Shown here: piece by piece, positions 45,771-55,745 of the stretch | Layout of the letters: every line of letters starts with the position of its first letter | Numbering within the stretch: the stretch's first letter is position 1 | DNA from: an uncultured Phocaeicola sp. | Lineage (GTDB): Bacteria; Bacteroidota; Bacteroidia; Bacteroidales; Bacteroidaceae | NCBI GenBank assembly: GCA_947581855.1 | Contig: CANPVZ010000012.1 | Location: 48,982-112,981, forward strand | Direction: 5' to 3' | Length of the DNA: 64,000 nt | The notes under the pieces: model-generated | The model's input: the letters and a program-made list of their open reading frames with translations, nothing else | Told to the model about the DNA's origin: nothing | Databases searched by the model: none | Made by a program: the position numbers and the translations under genes

Positions 45771-46721
45771 TTATTTTTTAGTATGATAGGTAATAAGCCC
45801 TTCCATCGGACGTTGCGTGATGCTTGCTACAGGTCGTTGGTACAAAGCTGCGGCTTCTTTTAGTTCATTCGCATAATAGTATGCTATGGAACCTGTAAAG
45901 AACAGATTGGCTACGGGGTATTGCAATAAATTGCGGCGAATAAAATCGCTGAAACATTCTATAAGAAGCTTACGAAGACATTCTTCGTGGCGGTTTTCAT
46001 ATAAAAAACGGGAGAGCCCGGCTAAAAAACGGTTGGGCATTGATTGCCGGTATACTTTCTCTATGATTTCGGGCTGTGTAAGTTGATAACGTGCCAGAAA
46101 CCTTTCACATATTTCTTTAGGCAACAATTTTTTCAGGCAATCTCCCACCAAGCGTTTACCTAATGCTGCTCCGCTTCCTTCGTCTCCCAATATATAACCT
46201 AATGGAGGAATGTTACTTACGATTTGTTGACCGTCGTAGTAACAGGAATTAGATCCTGTGCCTAATATGCAGATTATGCCGGGCTGATTACCACATAAAG
46301 CGCGAGCTGCTCCCAGCATGTCACTATTCACTTCTATCGTTGTTGTTTGTGAGAAAACTTCGTGTAATGCAGTACTGACTATCCCGGATTTTTCTTTTGT
46401 GCAGCCTGCACCGTAGAAAAATATTTCTTCGATAAAACTTTGGATTTTGTCTTCTGTTTGTTGGGGTGCAAATAGATTCTTTGTATAGTTAGGCGTATCG
46501 GGGTTTTCTTTTGTGCTGTTGGATTTTATCCCGTTAATGTCTTGCTTTGTTTCTTGTTCAGTCAATAAAGAAAATGCCTCTTTTTTCAGAATGTTGGTAA
46601 TTTCCTCTGAGGATTGATGAAATGGGTTGATACCCTGCGTAGTAAAATTTAGCACCGTTTCTTTTCCTTGTATCAAGCACCAATCTGTTTTGGTCGAACC
46701 GCTGTCAGCAATCAATATCAT
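45771..46721 (-). CDS. murK: MurNAc/GlcNAc kinase of the BadF/BadG ATPase family
   Basis: The 316-residue protein has an ASKHA-type fold. The phosphate-1 motif MILIADSGSTKTDWCLIQG is at the N-terminus, CILGTGSNSCYYDG near 150, GYILGDEGSGAALGKRLVGD near 175 and LFFTGSIAYYYANEL near 275. A polar insert of about 40 residues lies around 55-90. In Tannerella forsythia the matching gene, MurK, phosphorylates MurNAc that enters through a permease, giving the substrate of MurQ; the same position here supports that role. GlcNAc activity is possible. It lies 5 bases before murQ. Confidence 0.85.
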   Translation of the reverse strand: MILIADSGSTKTDWCLIQGKETVLNFTTQGINPFHQSSEEITNILKKEAFSLLTEQETKQDINGIKSNSTKENPDTPNYTKNLFAPQQTEDKIQSFIEEIFFYGAGCTKEKSGIVSTALHEVFSQTTTIEVNSDMLGAARALCGNQPGIICILGTGSNSCYYDGQQIVSNIPPLGYILGDEGSGAALGKRLVGDCLKKLLPKEICERFLARYQLTQPEIIEKVYRQSMPNRFLAGLSRFLYENRHEECLRKLLIECFSDFIRRNLLQYPVANLFFTGSIAYYYANELKEAAALYQRPVASITQRPMEGLITYHTKK

Positions 46722-46741
46722 AATATCGGTTTATTAGGTTG

Positions 46742-48031
46742 TTATTCTTTTCCGAAAGCTTCAGGTAATTGTCTTTTAATCAGGACGGCTGCTATAATTC
46801 CCGGTAAGGTACACGCACACACGATAATAAAGAAATGAGTGTATCCTACTAATTCCTCTAAATAGCCGGCAATCATGCCAGGGAATGACATGCCAGCCGC
46901 CATTAATCCCGTAGCAATGGCATAATGGGAGGTTTTGTATGCTCCTTTTGCTATATATATAAGGTATAGCATGTAGGCGGCGAAACCGATTCCATAACCA
47001 AACTGTTCAATCATAACAAACAGTGTGATAAGCCATAGATTTTGACATTGCAACCAAGCGAGTATTACGTACAATATATCCGGCACATTGATGGCTAAGG
47101 CCATGGGAACAATCCAATATTTTAATCCTTTACGGGACACCATGATACCGGCTACAATACCTCCTAACAATAAAGCGATTACTCCTAAAGTTCCGTAGAT
47201 GCCTCCTACAGTGGTGGTTGATAATCCCAATCCACCTTTTTCCGGAGATGCCAAGACAAAAAGCGGAGCTATTTTTGCCAATTGCGATTCGCCCAGTCTG
47301 TAAGTTAGGATGAAGAATAATGCTAATCCTATGCCATCTTTTTTAAAAAACGAAACAACCGTTTCGATAAAGTTCCGGAATAATTGTTTGGCTGATGTGT
47401 TAGATCCTCTAGTATCGTTTTCCGGTTTGGGCATAATAAAAAAGTGGAAAAGGAATAACCCTATAAAAAGGGCGGATAATAAGTAAAAAACAAGAGCCCA
47501 GGCCAAAGCCGCATTCCCTTTTACCGAAGAGATGATTTTACCTTCGGCTAATAATCCAGCAAGCATCACCAATACACCTTGTCCGAAAATGCTTCCACAT
47601 CGGTAAAACGTATTACGTATTCCCACAAAGAAGGATTGCTCTTTGGGGGTAAGGGCTAACATATAGAAACCATCAGCGGCAATATCGTGGGTAGCCGATG
47701 AGAAAGCAAGCAGTGCAAAGAAAGCCATTGTTGCCTGCACAAAAAAACTGGTCGGCAGAAAGAATGCTATACAGGCGAAAGCTGCTGCCATGAGTCCCTG
47801 CATGGAGAGCACCCAAAAACGTTTAGTACGTACTAAATCGATAAATGGGCTCCAAATAGGCTTGATTACCCATGGCATGCCCAGCCAGCTTGTGTAGAAA
47901 GCAATCTCCTTGTCACCAAGTCCCAAATTCTGGTACATGATGACTGCCATCGTCATTACTGCGAAATAGGGCAACCCTTCTGCAAAATAAAGGGTAGGAA
48001 TCCAGCCCCATGCATTGTTTTTTTGTTTCAT
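46742..48031 (-). CDS. murT: MFS permease, probable MurNAc transporter (MurT/AmpG type)
   Basis: This inner-membrane protein has 429 residues and about 12 helices. It starts MKQKNNAWGWIPTLYFAEGL, with PYFAVMTMAVIMYQNLGL and SWLGMPWVIKPIWSPFIDLV typical of AmpG-like permeases. Within a murQ-murK operon the best reading is import of N-acetylmuramic acid, as shown for MurT of Tannerella forsythia, rather than anhydro-muropeptides. It is preceded by the SpoIID-like gene (3 bases) and followed by the kinase (20 bases). Confidence 0.82.
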   Translation of the reverse strand: MKQKNNAWGWIPTLYFAEGLPYFAVMTMAVIMYQNLGLGDKEIAFYTSWLGMPWVIKPIWSPFIDLVRTKRFWVLSMQGLMAAAFACIAFFLPTSFFVQATMAFFALLAFSSATHDIAADGFYMLALTPKEQSFFVGIRNTFYRCGSIFGQGVLVMLAGLLAEGKIISSVKGNAALAWALVFYLLSALFIGLFLFHFFIMPKPENDTRGSNTSAKQLFRNFIETVVSFFKKDGIGLALFFILTYRLGESQLAKIAPLFVLASPEKGGLGLSTTTVGGIYGTLGVIALLLGGIVAGIMVSRKGLKYWIVPMALAINVPDILYVILAWLQCQNLWLITLFVMIEQFGYGIGFAAYMLYLIYIAKGAYKTSHYAIATGLMAAGMSFPGMIAGYLEELVGYTHFFIIVCACTLPGIIAAVLIKRQLPEAFGKE

Positions 48032-48034
48032 AGA

Positions 48035-49351
48035 TTAATAGAACTTGCGGATATCTGCTCCTTTATAATAATGAAGAAGAATCTCATCATATTTATATCC
48101 TTTTTCTCCCATTACGGCTGCACCTATTTGGCATAAGCCTACTCCATGGCCCCATCCTGCTCCTGTAAGGGTGAAACTTTCCGGAAAACCATTTTTTAGC
48201 GGACCTTTGTCTACTACGAAAGCCGAACTGAACAGGTGTGAAGAGGATAAAGTTCGTCTTATTTCCAGTTCCTTGCCGATAGTCATAGTATGTAGGCTTC
48301 CAATGATTTTTAGTTTGGTTATACGTCCCGACTTTCCCCGTTGGATAGGAACCAGATCTATAATGAAACCGAAATCTATTTTGGAACGCTGGCGTATCAA
48401 TTCGGAAATTTCATCTTGGGTATAGTATACCTTCCATCGGTAAAAGTCAGTCGTTTCTTGGTCGTAGTTGTTTAATATCTGAGTAATGATATGTGTGTTG
48501 CGTGTATTGCAGAATGATTCCGGAGTGTTGCGTATCCACTCTTCTGCCACTTCTTCTTTCGTTAAATCCGGATAAGGAAGCTTCTCTTTTTCTTCTACAT
48601 CGCGGATAGAAGAAAGATAAGGCAGATGTTTGTTTTCCCAACAGTTTTCAAATTCTTCACTCACTCCTCCGCAACATTTCGAGAAACGTGCATCACAAAT
48701 TCCTCGTCCGTACATAAGTAATTGTCCGCGTGTAGCTTCCACAGCTTCCACCACTGCTTGGTTGGTTGCTTTGGTAATGCCCTGGTAACGTTGGCAATGG
48801 TCGTCTGCGCAAACATCAAAAATGGTATGGTCTTCACGGTCATACCAACGTATATATTCCGTGTCAGTCTTGCTGAAAGAGAAAAATTCATTTCCGCTTT
48901 CTTTTACACTTTTTCGTTTTTCTATCTGAGCGAATAACCAGCTGCGCGAAACTACTGCGTGAGCTTTTAGAAATTCGATAGACGAGGTGGCTCTCATTTC
49001 TGATGAGATAACACTTATCAGATAATCTTCTGCAGGAAGAATGTTGATAGCAGTTATCTTTTCTTCTTCTACCACCAATCGTAACGTTCCCGAAAAGATT
49101 TGTGTTTCTTTACGTTCCCAATGAAAGTTGATTCCAATCGTTACGTCATAGATAGAAAACGAAGCATTGTCTTCTTGTGGAGTGAAAGTCAGTTCTTTAT
49201 ACAAATTGCCATTCCAAAGAATTCCTCCTTCGCTAAATATTACTTTTTGCTCTCCCCGAACAATCTCGCCCTTTGCGAAATAGTTCATGTTCAATGAAAA
49301 ATCAATCTCTTGTGCGTTAACAATACCTACGCTTATTTCAGGTTCTCTCAT
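48035..49351 (-). CDS. SpoIID/LytB-domain protein
   Basis: The 438-residue protein has a SpoIID core: [20 protein letters not shown] with the conserved Ser-Glu-Met, [20 protein letters not shown], then [20 protein letters not shown] with several Cys, and the C-terminal [20 protein letters not shown]. SpoIID proteins are lytic transglycosylases that cut glycan strands lacking stem peptides. No clear signal peptide is present at the chosen start ([20 protein letters not shown]), so its site of action is uncertain. Its start overlaps the upstream gene by 4 bases. It fits a pathway that liberates MurNAc for MurT, MurK and MurQ. Confidence 0.82.
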   Translation of the reverse strand: MREPEISVGIVNAQEIDFSLNMNYFAKGEIVRGEQKVIFSEGGILWNGNLYKELTFTPQEDNASFSIYDVTIGINFHWERKETQIFSGTLRLVVEEEKITAINILPAEDYLISVISSEMRATSSIEFLKAHAVVSRSWLFAQIEKRKSVKESGNEFFSFSKTDTEYIRWYDREDHTIFDVCADDHCQRYQGITKATNQAVVEAVEATRGQLLMYGRGICDARFSKCCGGVSEEFENCWENKHLPYLSSIRDVEEKEKLPYPDLTKEEVAEEWIRNTPESFCNTRNTHIITQILNNYDQETTDFYRWKVYYTQDEISELIRQRSKIDFGFIIDLVPIQRGKSGRITKLKIIGSLHTMTIGKELEIRRTLSSSHLFSSAFVVDKGPLKNGFPESFTLTGAGWGHGVGLCQIGAAVMGEKGYKYDEILLHYYKGADIRKFY

Positions 49352-51957
49352 TCGTTTATAATATCTATCAATTTGTGAATGGCATTTTCCATTTCATTTT
49401 TGCTAAATGCTACTTCCTGAAGAATGGAACGTGCTTTATCTAATGTAATGTTGTCATAATCTTCTTTACGGGGCGTGATAAGGAGTCCTCCCATGTCGAT
49501 AGCCCCCGGACTTATTAACATTTGTCCTTCTTCTTGTCCGTAACAGTCCGGACGATGTTTGCTGCGTGGGATGATTGCGAACAGAGTATGTGCTTTTTTC
49601 GGAGTCCATCCAATAAGGTTTAGTCTCGGTTCATTTTCTCCTTCTATCACCGGTAAACTCTGTATAGCTTTTTGAATAAAATCGAAGATCACCTTTGTAT
49701 GCGGACTTTTGCTTTCGATGACGAACATCGGGACCTCTATATCTGTCAATGCATACATTCGTGTACCATCCAGCTTCTGTGATAATATCAAATATTTGCC
49801 GTATAAATGTGTTTCTACTGTTTTGCAAACGGGCAATGAACCACTTTGGAATGCCTGAAAGTGCAGATGATCGGGAGCGGAGGCTCCGCATTTTGGACCA
49901 TTATAAATATGTATATAGTTCGTCAACTTTTTGACATGTATAATAAATGCTTCTAGATTGGCACTTAACGTTTGCGGCATATGCTTTATGTTGGCAATGG
50001 TAAAATGTAGAGGCATGATGGGATATGGGTTGACCAGCACTTCGAAATGCCTGAAACAAGGTAGTGAGATTTGTTCCTTAGGACGGTTCTTTTTACATAA
50101 GAAACAAGCGCGCCTTTTCAATGTAGAGGCATCCATTTTAGCACCGGTCGATACAATCCTGCCAGGATTGTATTGTACGGATATCGTTTCGCTCAATTGT
50201 CGTGCCTGTGCGTTTCTCAGTGCTTTATGGTTAGCGTTTGCTTCAGGCCATAGAGACATCTGTTCACGATAAAAACTCTTTAATGCAGAATCCGAAACAA
50301 AGTTGTATTCTTGTTTCATATATTGGATGCGAGCTCCCAATTCAATAGTCCGTATCTTATCTTTATAAAAATTGTTGGCATTGATTCTTTCTATGCTGAG
50401 TGCCGCATCGGAGTTACCTTCCCAACGGCGGCACAGATAGAGTACGTCGTATATGCGTTCTATATTGTATTTTCGGGAAATAGCCAATACCGTGGCATAA
50501 TCTTCTCCGTAACAAGTGTTTGGAAAAGGTATTTCGTTTAATATCGGTGTGTAGAAAGCACGTGGTGCTCCTAATCCATTAATGCGCAATGCATTATTAC
50601 GCCCGTTGTCGGGGGTCCACTCTCTGTGGTCTATGATACCCGGCGGTAGCGTATTCAAATCAAAATCGGTCATACGGTATGACCCGATTACCATGGCACA
50701 CTTTTTGCTTAAGAAGACGGACAGAATCTTTTGAATCACATTTTGGTCGCTATATAAGTCGTCACTGTCCAATTGGATGGCTACGTTGTGGCAATTGGGA
50801 TGATCAATAGCCAAATTCCAGCAACCTCCTATTCCCAAGTCGTCCTGTTCGGGAATAATATGGATGACACGGGGATCTTTTACAGCAAATTGTTCGATTA
50901 CTTCACTGGTTCCATCTGTCGAATGATTATCTACCACCAATATATTGAAATCTTTTTCGCACTGTTGTTGTAAAGCAGACCGGATCGCATCTCCAATGGT
51001 ACGAACCCTGTTGCGTACCGGAATAATTACCGATGCGCCAGAGATCGGGTAACGTTTCCAATATTTATCGAGGCTTTCGTATTGATATGAGGGCAGGTAT
51101 GCGTTAATGTGTTTCAGGTATTCCGTGCAGACTTTTTCCATTTCAATTTGTACTTCCCTATTCTTTGGGTCTACATAATCGAACTGTTTTTCGCCCGAAA
51201 CTCGGTGATCGTTTTCTTCCTGAGTGTATAAGAATTCGTTGATGTGTAGTGGACTTTCTATACTCATCTTATTTATAAACAGGCGCATATAATATAAGCC
51301 GGCATATTGTAACTTTGGCATATTTAGGGCAATCTGCAGGAACCAGTCGGATCTGAAGAGGTATAAAGAACCGAAGTCGAAATCATCCCGAAGACTCCCC
51401 GGTTGATAGTCAATTAGTGGATGGGAAATCCGTTTTCCGTTTTTTATCTCATAGAAATCACTGTATGCAAATCCCGCAAGCGAGTGATGGGTCACTTGTA
51501 ACAAACGCTCAAGCGCTTTATAACCAAATTTAAAAGGAGTAGTTCCGGTGTAAAGTAATATTTGAGTGGTGAGAACATCACAATATTGGCAAATCAGCTG
51601 CATGGTATATGAAGAAAATAGGCAGTCGGTTTGTGCAATAGGACATCTATTGAACCACTTTTCTTTCGGTTCCTCTGTAGTAAGCAATATGATTTTGTAT
51701 ATCTCTTTCTCTTCTCGCAACGTTTCGATGATTTGCGATGTTTGTTCCGGATTAAGATAAGGTATAAAGCAGACAACCTGTTGATTATTCCTAGAATAGT
51801 CGGATTGAATCTGGCATTTATTGTATTCGGGAATGAATTCCGATTCTGTTTTGATTTCGGTTTTCGATTTTTCGATAAAGTGATCCGTTTGAATAGCATA
51901 CTCCAACTCTTCGTCAAATATCTTAGGCAAGGCGGAAAAGTTATTTTTATTGTTCAT
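49348..51957 (-). CDS. Fusion of a GT2 glycosyltransferase with a DUF4922 HIT-like domain
   Basis: The protein has 869 residues. The first 300 residues are of unclear fold ([19 protein letters not shown]). A GT2 glycosyltransferase domain follows (about 308-540): [40 protein letters not shown] and the DxD-type motif [10 protein letters not shown]. The C-terminal 250 residues form a DUF4922 domain resembling GalT/Ap4A-phosphorylase proteins: [12 protein letters not shown] near 616, [13 protein letters not shown] and the histidine motif [10 protein letters not shown] near 695. Both activities probably act on nucleotide-activated sugars, but the substrates are unknown. It is the first gene of the MurNAc operon, with its own promoter. 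Confidence 0.8.
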   Translation of the reverse strand: MNNKNNFSALPKIFDEELEYAIQTDHFIEKSKTEIKTESEFIPEYNKCQIQSDYSRNNQQVVCFIPYLNPEQTSQIIETLREEKEIYKIILLTTEEPKEKWFNRCPIAQTDCLFSSYTMQLICQYCDVLTTQILLYTGTTPFKFGYKALERLLQVTHHSLAGFAYSDFYEIKNGKRISHPLIDYQPGSLRDDFDFGSLYLFRSDWFLQIALNMPKLQYAGLYYMRLFINKMSIESPLHINEFLYTQEENDHRVSGEKQFDYVDPKNREVQIEMEKVCTEYLKHINAYLPSYQYESLDKYWKRYPISGASVIIPVRNRVRTIGDAIRSALQQQCEKDFNILVVDNHSTDGTSEVIEQFAVKDPRVIHIIPEQDDLGIGGCWNLAIDHPNCHNVAIQLDSDDLYSDQNVIQKILSVFLSKKCAMVIGSYRMTDFDLNTLPPGIIDHREWTPDNGRNNALRINGLGAPRAFYTPILNEIPFPNTCYGEDYATVLAISRKYNIERIYDVLYLCRRWEGNSDAALSIERINANNFYKDKIRTIELGARIQYMKQEYNFVSDSALKSFYREQMSLWPEANANHKALRNAQARQLSETISVQYNPGRIVSTGAKMDASTLKRRACFLCKKNRPKEQISLPCFRHFEVLVNPYPIMPLHFTIANIKHMPQTLSANLEAFIIHVKKLTNYIHIYNGPKCGASAPDHLHFQAFQSGSLPVCKTVETHLYGKYLILSQKLDGTRMYALTDIEVPMFVIESKSPHTKVIFDFIQKAIQSLPVIEGENEPRLNLIGWTPKKAHTLFAIIPRSKHRPDCYGQEEGQMLISPGAIDMGGLLITPRKEDYDNITLDKARSILQEVAFSKNEMENAIHKLIDIINE

Positions 51958-51997
51958 CGTATGAGTGTATGAATCCTAAAATTTAGTATAATGCTTG

Positions 51998-52005
51998 CAA
52001 ATATA
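51998..52005 (-). promoter_or_regulatory. Bacteroides-type -7 box of the MurNAc operon
   Basis: The minus strand reads TATATTTG, 41 bases before the ATG at 51957. Confidence 0.55.
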
Positions 52006-52048
52006 GCTATTATGTAGAGTAATTCTGCGATAGTTTCACTTTTTTCTT

Positions 52049-52056
52049 TAACTTTG
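52049..52056 (+). promoter_or_regulatory. Bacteroides-type -7 box of rlmN
   Basis: TAACTTTG lies 27 bases before ATG 52084. It overlaps the TTG that would otherwise extend the frame, which supports the shorter start. Confidence 0.6.
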
Positions 52057-52083
52057 CGTGATAAATCTTTTATAGAAAAGAAA

Positions 52084-53121
52084 ATGAGCAGTACTAAACA
52101 AACTCTTTTAGGCATGACACTTGACGAAGTGCGGCAAGTAGTAAAAGAACGGAATATGCCCGGATTTACTGCCAACCAAATCGTTTCATGGATTTATGAT
52201 AAAAAGGTGACTTCTATTGACGATATGAGTAACCTCTCTCTAAAGCATAGAGAGTTATTGAAAGAGGAGTTTGAAGTGGGGGCTTCCGTGCCGGTAGAAG
52301 CCATGCGTTCGGTAGACGGTACGGTGAAGTATCTTTTCCGGACACCGGAAAGCAATTATATAGAATCTGTATATATTCCCGATGAAGGTCGCGCCACACT
52401 TTGTGTTTCTTCACAAGTGGGTTGCAAAATGAACTGCAAATTTTGCATGACCGGTAAACAAGGCTTTACAGCCAATCTGACAGTCAATCAAATACTTAAC
52501 CAAATTTATTCGATACCCGAACGGGACACATTGACAAATATCGTGTTGATGGGAATGGGAGAGCCTTTCGACAATCTCGATGAGGTGTTGAAATCTTTAA
52601 AAATTCTTACCGCTGAATATGGTTACAAATGGAGTCCTAAACGTATAACCGTTTCTTCGGTGGGAATGAGAAAAGGATTGCAGCGCTTTTTGGAAGAGAG
52701 CGATTGCCATCTGGCTATAAGCTTGCATTCTCCCTTTCCGGAACAACGTCGGGAACTCATGCCTGCCGAAAGAGCTTATTCTATTACGGAAATGTTGGAA
52801 TTATTGAGGAATTACGATTTCAGCAAGCAGCGGAGACTGTCTTTCGAATATATTGTGTTTAAAGGCGTGAATGATTCGTTGCTATACGCAAAAGAATTAG
52901 TGAAACTTTTACGCGGTTTGGATTGTCGTGTCAATCTGATCCGTTTCCATGCCATACCGAATGTCGCCTTAGAAGGGGCTGATATGAGTACAATGACCTA
53001 TTTCAGGAATTATTTGACAGAGCATGGCGTGTTTACTACTATCCGTGCTTCACGTGGGGAAGATATTTTTGCCGCTTGCGGCATGCTTTCAACAGCTAAA
53101 CAACAGCATTTAAAACTTTAA
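52084..53121 (+). CDS. rlmN: 23S rRNA (adenine-2503-C2)-methyltransferase
   Basis: RlmN is a radical-SAM enzyme that methylates A2503 of 23S rRNA and A37 of some tRNAs. The 345-residue protein has the radical-SAM cysteines in VGCKMNCKFCMTGKQG (Cys114, 118, 121), GMGEPFDNLDEVLKSL near 158, and a C-terminal Cys in IFAACGMLS for the methyl-Cys intermediate. ATG 52084 is chosen because a TTG 30 bases upstream lies in the promoter box. Followed after 15 bases by a DUF4837 lipoprotein gene and pdxA, probably one transcript. Confidence 0.97.
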   Translation: MSSTKQTLLGMTLDEVRQVVKERNMPGFTANQIVSWIYDKKVTSIDDMSNLSLKHRELLKEEFEVGASVPVEAMRSVDGTVKYLFRTPESNYIESVYIPDEGRATLCVSSQVGCKMNCKFCMTGKQGFTANLTVNQILNQIYSIPERDTLTNIVLMGMGEPFDNLDEVLKSLKILTAEYGYKWSPKRITVSSVGMRKGLQRFLEESDCHLAISLHSPFPEQRRELMPAERAYSITEMLELLRNYDFSKQRRLSFEYIVFKGVNDSLLYAKELVKLLRGLDCRVNLIRFHAIPNVALEGADMSTMTYFRNYLTEHGVFTTIRASRGEDIFAACGMLSTAKQQHLKL

Positions 53122-53136
53122 TAAATATTTTAGATT

Positions 53137-54189
53137 ATGAAACGTATCATACAGTATTTAAGCTTAGTGTTAGTAGTATTGACTTTTGCTTCTTGCAAAA
53201 ACGGTACTTTGTTTACTCCTGTATCAAGCGGCCGGCCTTATGAAATGCTGGTAGTAGTGGATAAAGATACTTGGGAACGTCCTGCAGGACGGGCTTTATA
53301 TAATGTATTGGATACAGATGTACCGGGATTGCCGCAGTCGGAACGGTCGTTCCGTATTTCTTATACCGATCCTTCCGAATTCGACCGCGTACTTCGTATT
53401 TTCCGTAACATTATCTTGGTGGATATCAAAGATACTTATACGCAACCTAAATTGAAATATTCGAGAGATGTGTATGCACAACCGCAGATGATTATGAGAA
53501 TTCAGGCACCGAATGAGGCTGAATTTGAGGAGTTCGTTACAAAAAACAAGCAGACTATTATAGACTTTTTTGTGAAGTCGGAAATAAATCGTCAGATTAA
53601 TGCCTTAAGAGATAAGCATAGCGATATGGTAGAGCGTAAGGTAGACAGTATTTTCGGTTCAAAACTTTGGGTGCCAACGGAACTGGCTTCTTATAAGGTG
53701 GGCAAGGATTTCTTTTGGGCCTCTACCAATGCTGCAACCAGCGATATGAATATTGTAGTGTACTCATATCCGTATACTGATAAAAATACTTTTACTCGTG
53801 AATACTTCATTCACAAACGCGATTCAGTTATGAAAAAGAACCTTCCGGGAGCACGCGAAGGCATGTATATGATGACGGATACCATGTATGTGGAAACCAA
53901 AGATATTGCTGTCCGTAACCAATATGCGCAGGAAGCACGGGGCTTATGGGCCATGAAGGGCGATATGATGGGTGGTCCGTTTGTATCCCATTCTCGTGTC
54001 GATCAGGAAAACGGACGGGTTATAGTCGTAGAAGCCTTTATATTCTCTCCGGATAAGCTGAAACGCAATTTGATGAGAATGATGGAAGCTTCATTGTATA
54101 CGTTGCAATTACCGGAAGAAGCAAAAGAAGTGGAAATTCCCGTGGAAGGCGCGGAAGAAACACAAATGAATAAAGAAACAGATAAATAA
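53137..54189 (+). CDS. DUF4837 lipoprotein
   Basis: The protein has 350 residues. MKRIIQYLSLVLVVLTFASC is a lipoprotein signal with Cys near 20. The DUF4837 region follows: VSSGRPYEMLVVVDKDTWER, PGLPQSERSFRISYTDPSEF, IILVDIKD and, later, ARGLWAMKGDMMGGPFVSHS. The family is conserved in Bacteroidetes and its function is unknown. It lies 15 bases after rlmN and 15 before pdxA, so it is the middle gene of an operon. Probably exposed at the inner face of the outer membrane or in the periplasm. Confidence 0.85.
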   Translation: MKRIIQYLSLVLVVLTFASCKNGTLFTPVSSGRPYEMLVVVDKDTWERPAGRALYNVLDTDVPGLPQSERSFRISYTDPSEFDRVLRIFRNIILVDIKDTYTQPKLKYSRDVYAQPQMIMRIQAPNEAEFEEFVTKNKQTIIDFFVKSEINRQINALRDKHSDMVERKVDSIFGSKLWVPTELASYKVGKDFFWASTNAATSDMNIVVYSYPYTDKNTFTREYFIHKRDSVMKKNLPGAREGMYMMTDTMYVETKDIAVRNQYAQEARGLWAMKGDMMGGPFVSHSRVDQENGRVIVVEAFIFSPDKLKRNLMRMMEASLYTLQLPEEAKEVEIPVEGAEETQMNKETDK

Positions 54190-54204
54190 TACATCAAGAT
54201 ATAT

Positions 54205-55305
54205 ATGGAAAGAGATAGAATAAGAATTGGTATCACATGTGGGGATATCAATGGAGTGGGGTATGAAGTTATACTTAAAGCGTTTGCCGATCCAGTGATG
54301 CTGGAACTTTGCACACCCGTTGTGTATGGTTCTCCAAAGGTAGCCGCCTATCATCGTAAAGTGATGGATTTACCGACCAATTTCAGTATTGTGAATTCTG
54401 CGGAAGAGGCTTCTTGCAATAGGTTGAATATTGTAAACTGTGGGGAGGAAGAAGTGAAGGTGGAATTTTCAAAACCGACCTCTGAGGCAGGAAAAGCAGC
54501 TTTGGATGCGTTAGAGAAAGCCTTGCAAGAATATCGGGAGGGATTGATTGATGTTTTGGTGACGGCGCCGATTAACAAACATACTATTCAGTCGGAAACT
54601 TTCCGTTTTCCCGGACATACGGAGTATATAGAAGAACGTGTAGGGGAAGGACAAAAGGCTTTAATGATTCTCATGAAGGATGAATTAAGGGTGGCGTTGG
54701 TTACTACTCATATTCCGGTAAAGGATATAGCTTCTTCTATTACGAAAGAATTGATAGAAGAGAAGCTGACTATTTTTAACCAGTCGTTGAAACAAGATTT
54801 TAATATCGGCTGTCCGCGGATAGCTGTGCTAGCCTTGAATCCGCATGCCGGAGACGGTGGTCTGATCGGTACCGAAGAACAGGAAGTTATTATTCCGGCT
54901 ATACAAGAGATGGTGGCTGCAGGTGTCCAATGTTTCGGCCCTTATCCTGCCGATGGCTTTATGGGTTCGGGCAGTTATACACATTTCGACGGTGTGCTGG
55001 CTATGTATCACGATCAAGGGTTGGCACCGTTCAAGGCGCTTGCTATGGATGATGGTGTAAATTATACGGCAGGGCTTCCTATCGTACGTACTTCTCCCGC
55101 TCATGGTACGGCTTATGATATAGCAGGACGGGGAATTGCATCCGAAGAATCGTTCCGACAGGCTTTGTATGCTGCCATAGATGTATTCCGAAACAGAGAG
55201 TTGGATAAAGAAGTACATGCCAATCCGCTTCGCAAGCAGTATTACGAGAAACGCGATGATAGCGATAAATTGAAGTTGGATTCAATTGAAGAGGACGAAT
55301 TGTAA
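54205..55305 (+). CDS. pdxA: 4-hydroxythreonine-4-phosphate dehydrogenase
   Basis: PdxA oxidises 4-phosphohydroxy-L-threonine in the DXP-dependent route to vitamin B6. The 366-residue protein has the family strings IRIGITCGDINGVGYEVILK, VTAPINKHTIQ, FPGHTEYIEE, ALNPHAGDGGLIG, AMYHDQGLAPFKALAMDDGV and SPAHGTAYDIAGRGIA. The three His ligands for the divalent metal lie in the HTEYI, YHDQG and AHGTA segments. Length is typical. Last gene of the rlmN operon. Confidence 0.96.
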   Translation: MERDRIRIGITCGDINGVGYEVILKAFADPVMLELCTPVVYGSPKVAAYHRKVMDLPTNFSIVNSAEEASCNRLNIVNCGEEEVKVEFSKPTSEAGKAALDALEKALQEYREGLIDVLVTAPINKHTIQSETFRFPGHTEYIEERVGEGQKALMILMKDELRVALVTTHIPVKDIASSITKELIEEKLTIFNQSLKQDFNIGCPRIAVLALNPHAGDGGLIGTEEQEVIIPAIQEMVAAGVQCFGPYPADGFMGSGSYTHFDGVLAMYHDQGLAPFKALAMDDGVNYTAGLPIVRTSPAHGTAYDIAGRGIASEESFRQALYAAIDVFRNRELDKEVHANPLRKQYYEKRDDSDKLKLDSIEEDEL

Positions 55306-55745
55306 ATCGTAGCAAGCGTTTCGCTCGGAATTGACAGGGATAATCCGCCTGTTTGCCAGTAGGCTTGGGAGGTGAAGTCGAATGACTTCATCAAATAAAA
55401 AATGTGGAATGAAGAATCAACCATCCGGACTTCATTAAGTTGAAAAAAATAGATACTTTGGATGGATTGTCCGGATGGTTAATTTTTTATCTACATTTAC
55501 GAGCAATGATTTTGCATAAACGGTTTGGGTGTATAGTGAAGAAGATTTCTCGTTCGAACAACCTTTTTTATTTTTAATAAGTGTTTGTAAGCGGGGAAAG
55601 AAATACATCCCAATGGCAGAAATCTTATCAATTTGCGTTAGAATAAAAATCAATCTGCTAATTCGTGTTGGAATAAAGAATTCATGTGTTAATCTGCGAT
55701 GAGAAGGAAAGATAATCTACGTCAATCTGCGTTAGGATAAATTCC
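55306..55745. repeat. Spacer with a terminator and AATCTGCG-type repeats
   Basis: After the pdxA terminator, 55620-55745 holds several eroded copies of a phrase built from AAT(C/T)TGCGTTAG(A/G)ATAAA: near 55629, 55652, 55692 and 55725. Similar low-complexity phrases are known upstream of genes in Bacteroides genomes. No gene is recognised. Confidence 0.5.
55419..55487 (+). terminator. Terminator after pdxA
   Basis: AACCATCCGGA (55419-55429) pairs with TCCGGATGGTT (55470-55480), followed by AATTTTTTAT. The loop is long (about 40 bases). Confidence 0.65.

Noticed and set aside
52054..52083. Upstream TTG start for rlmN
   Set aside because: The TTG is part of the TAACTTTG promoter box; the ATG at 52084 gives the usual RlmN start.
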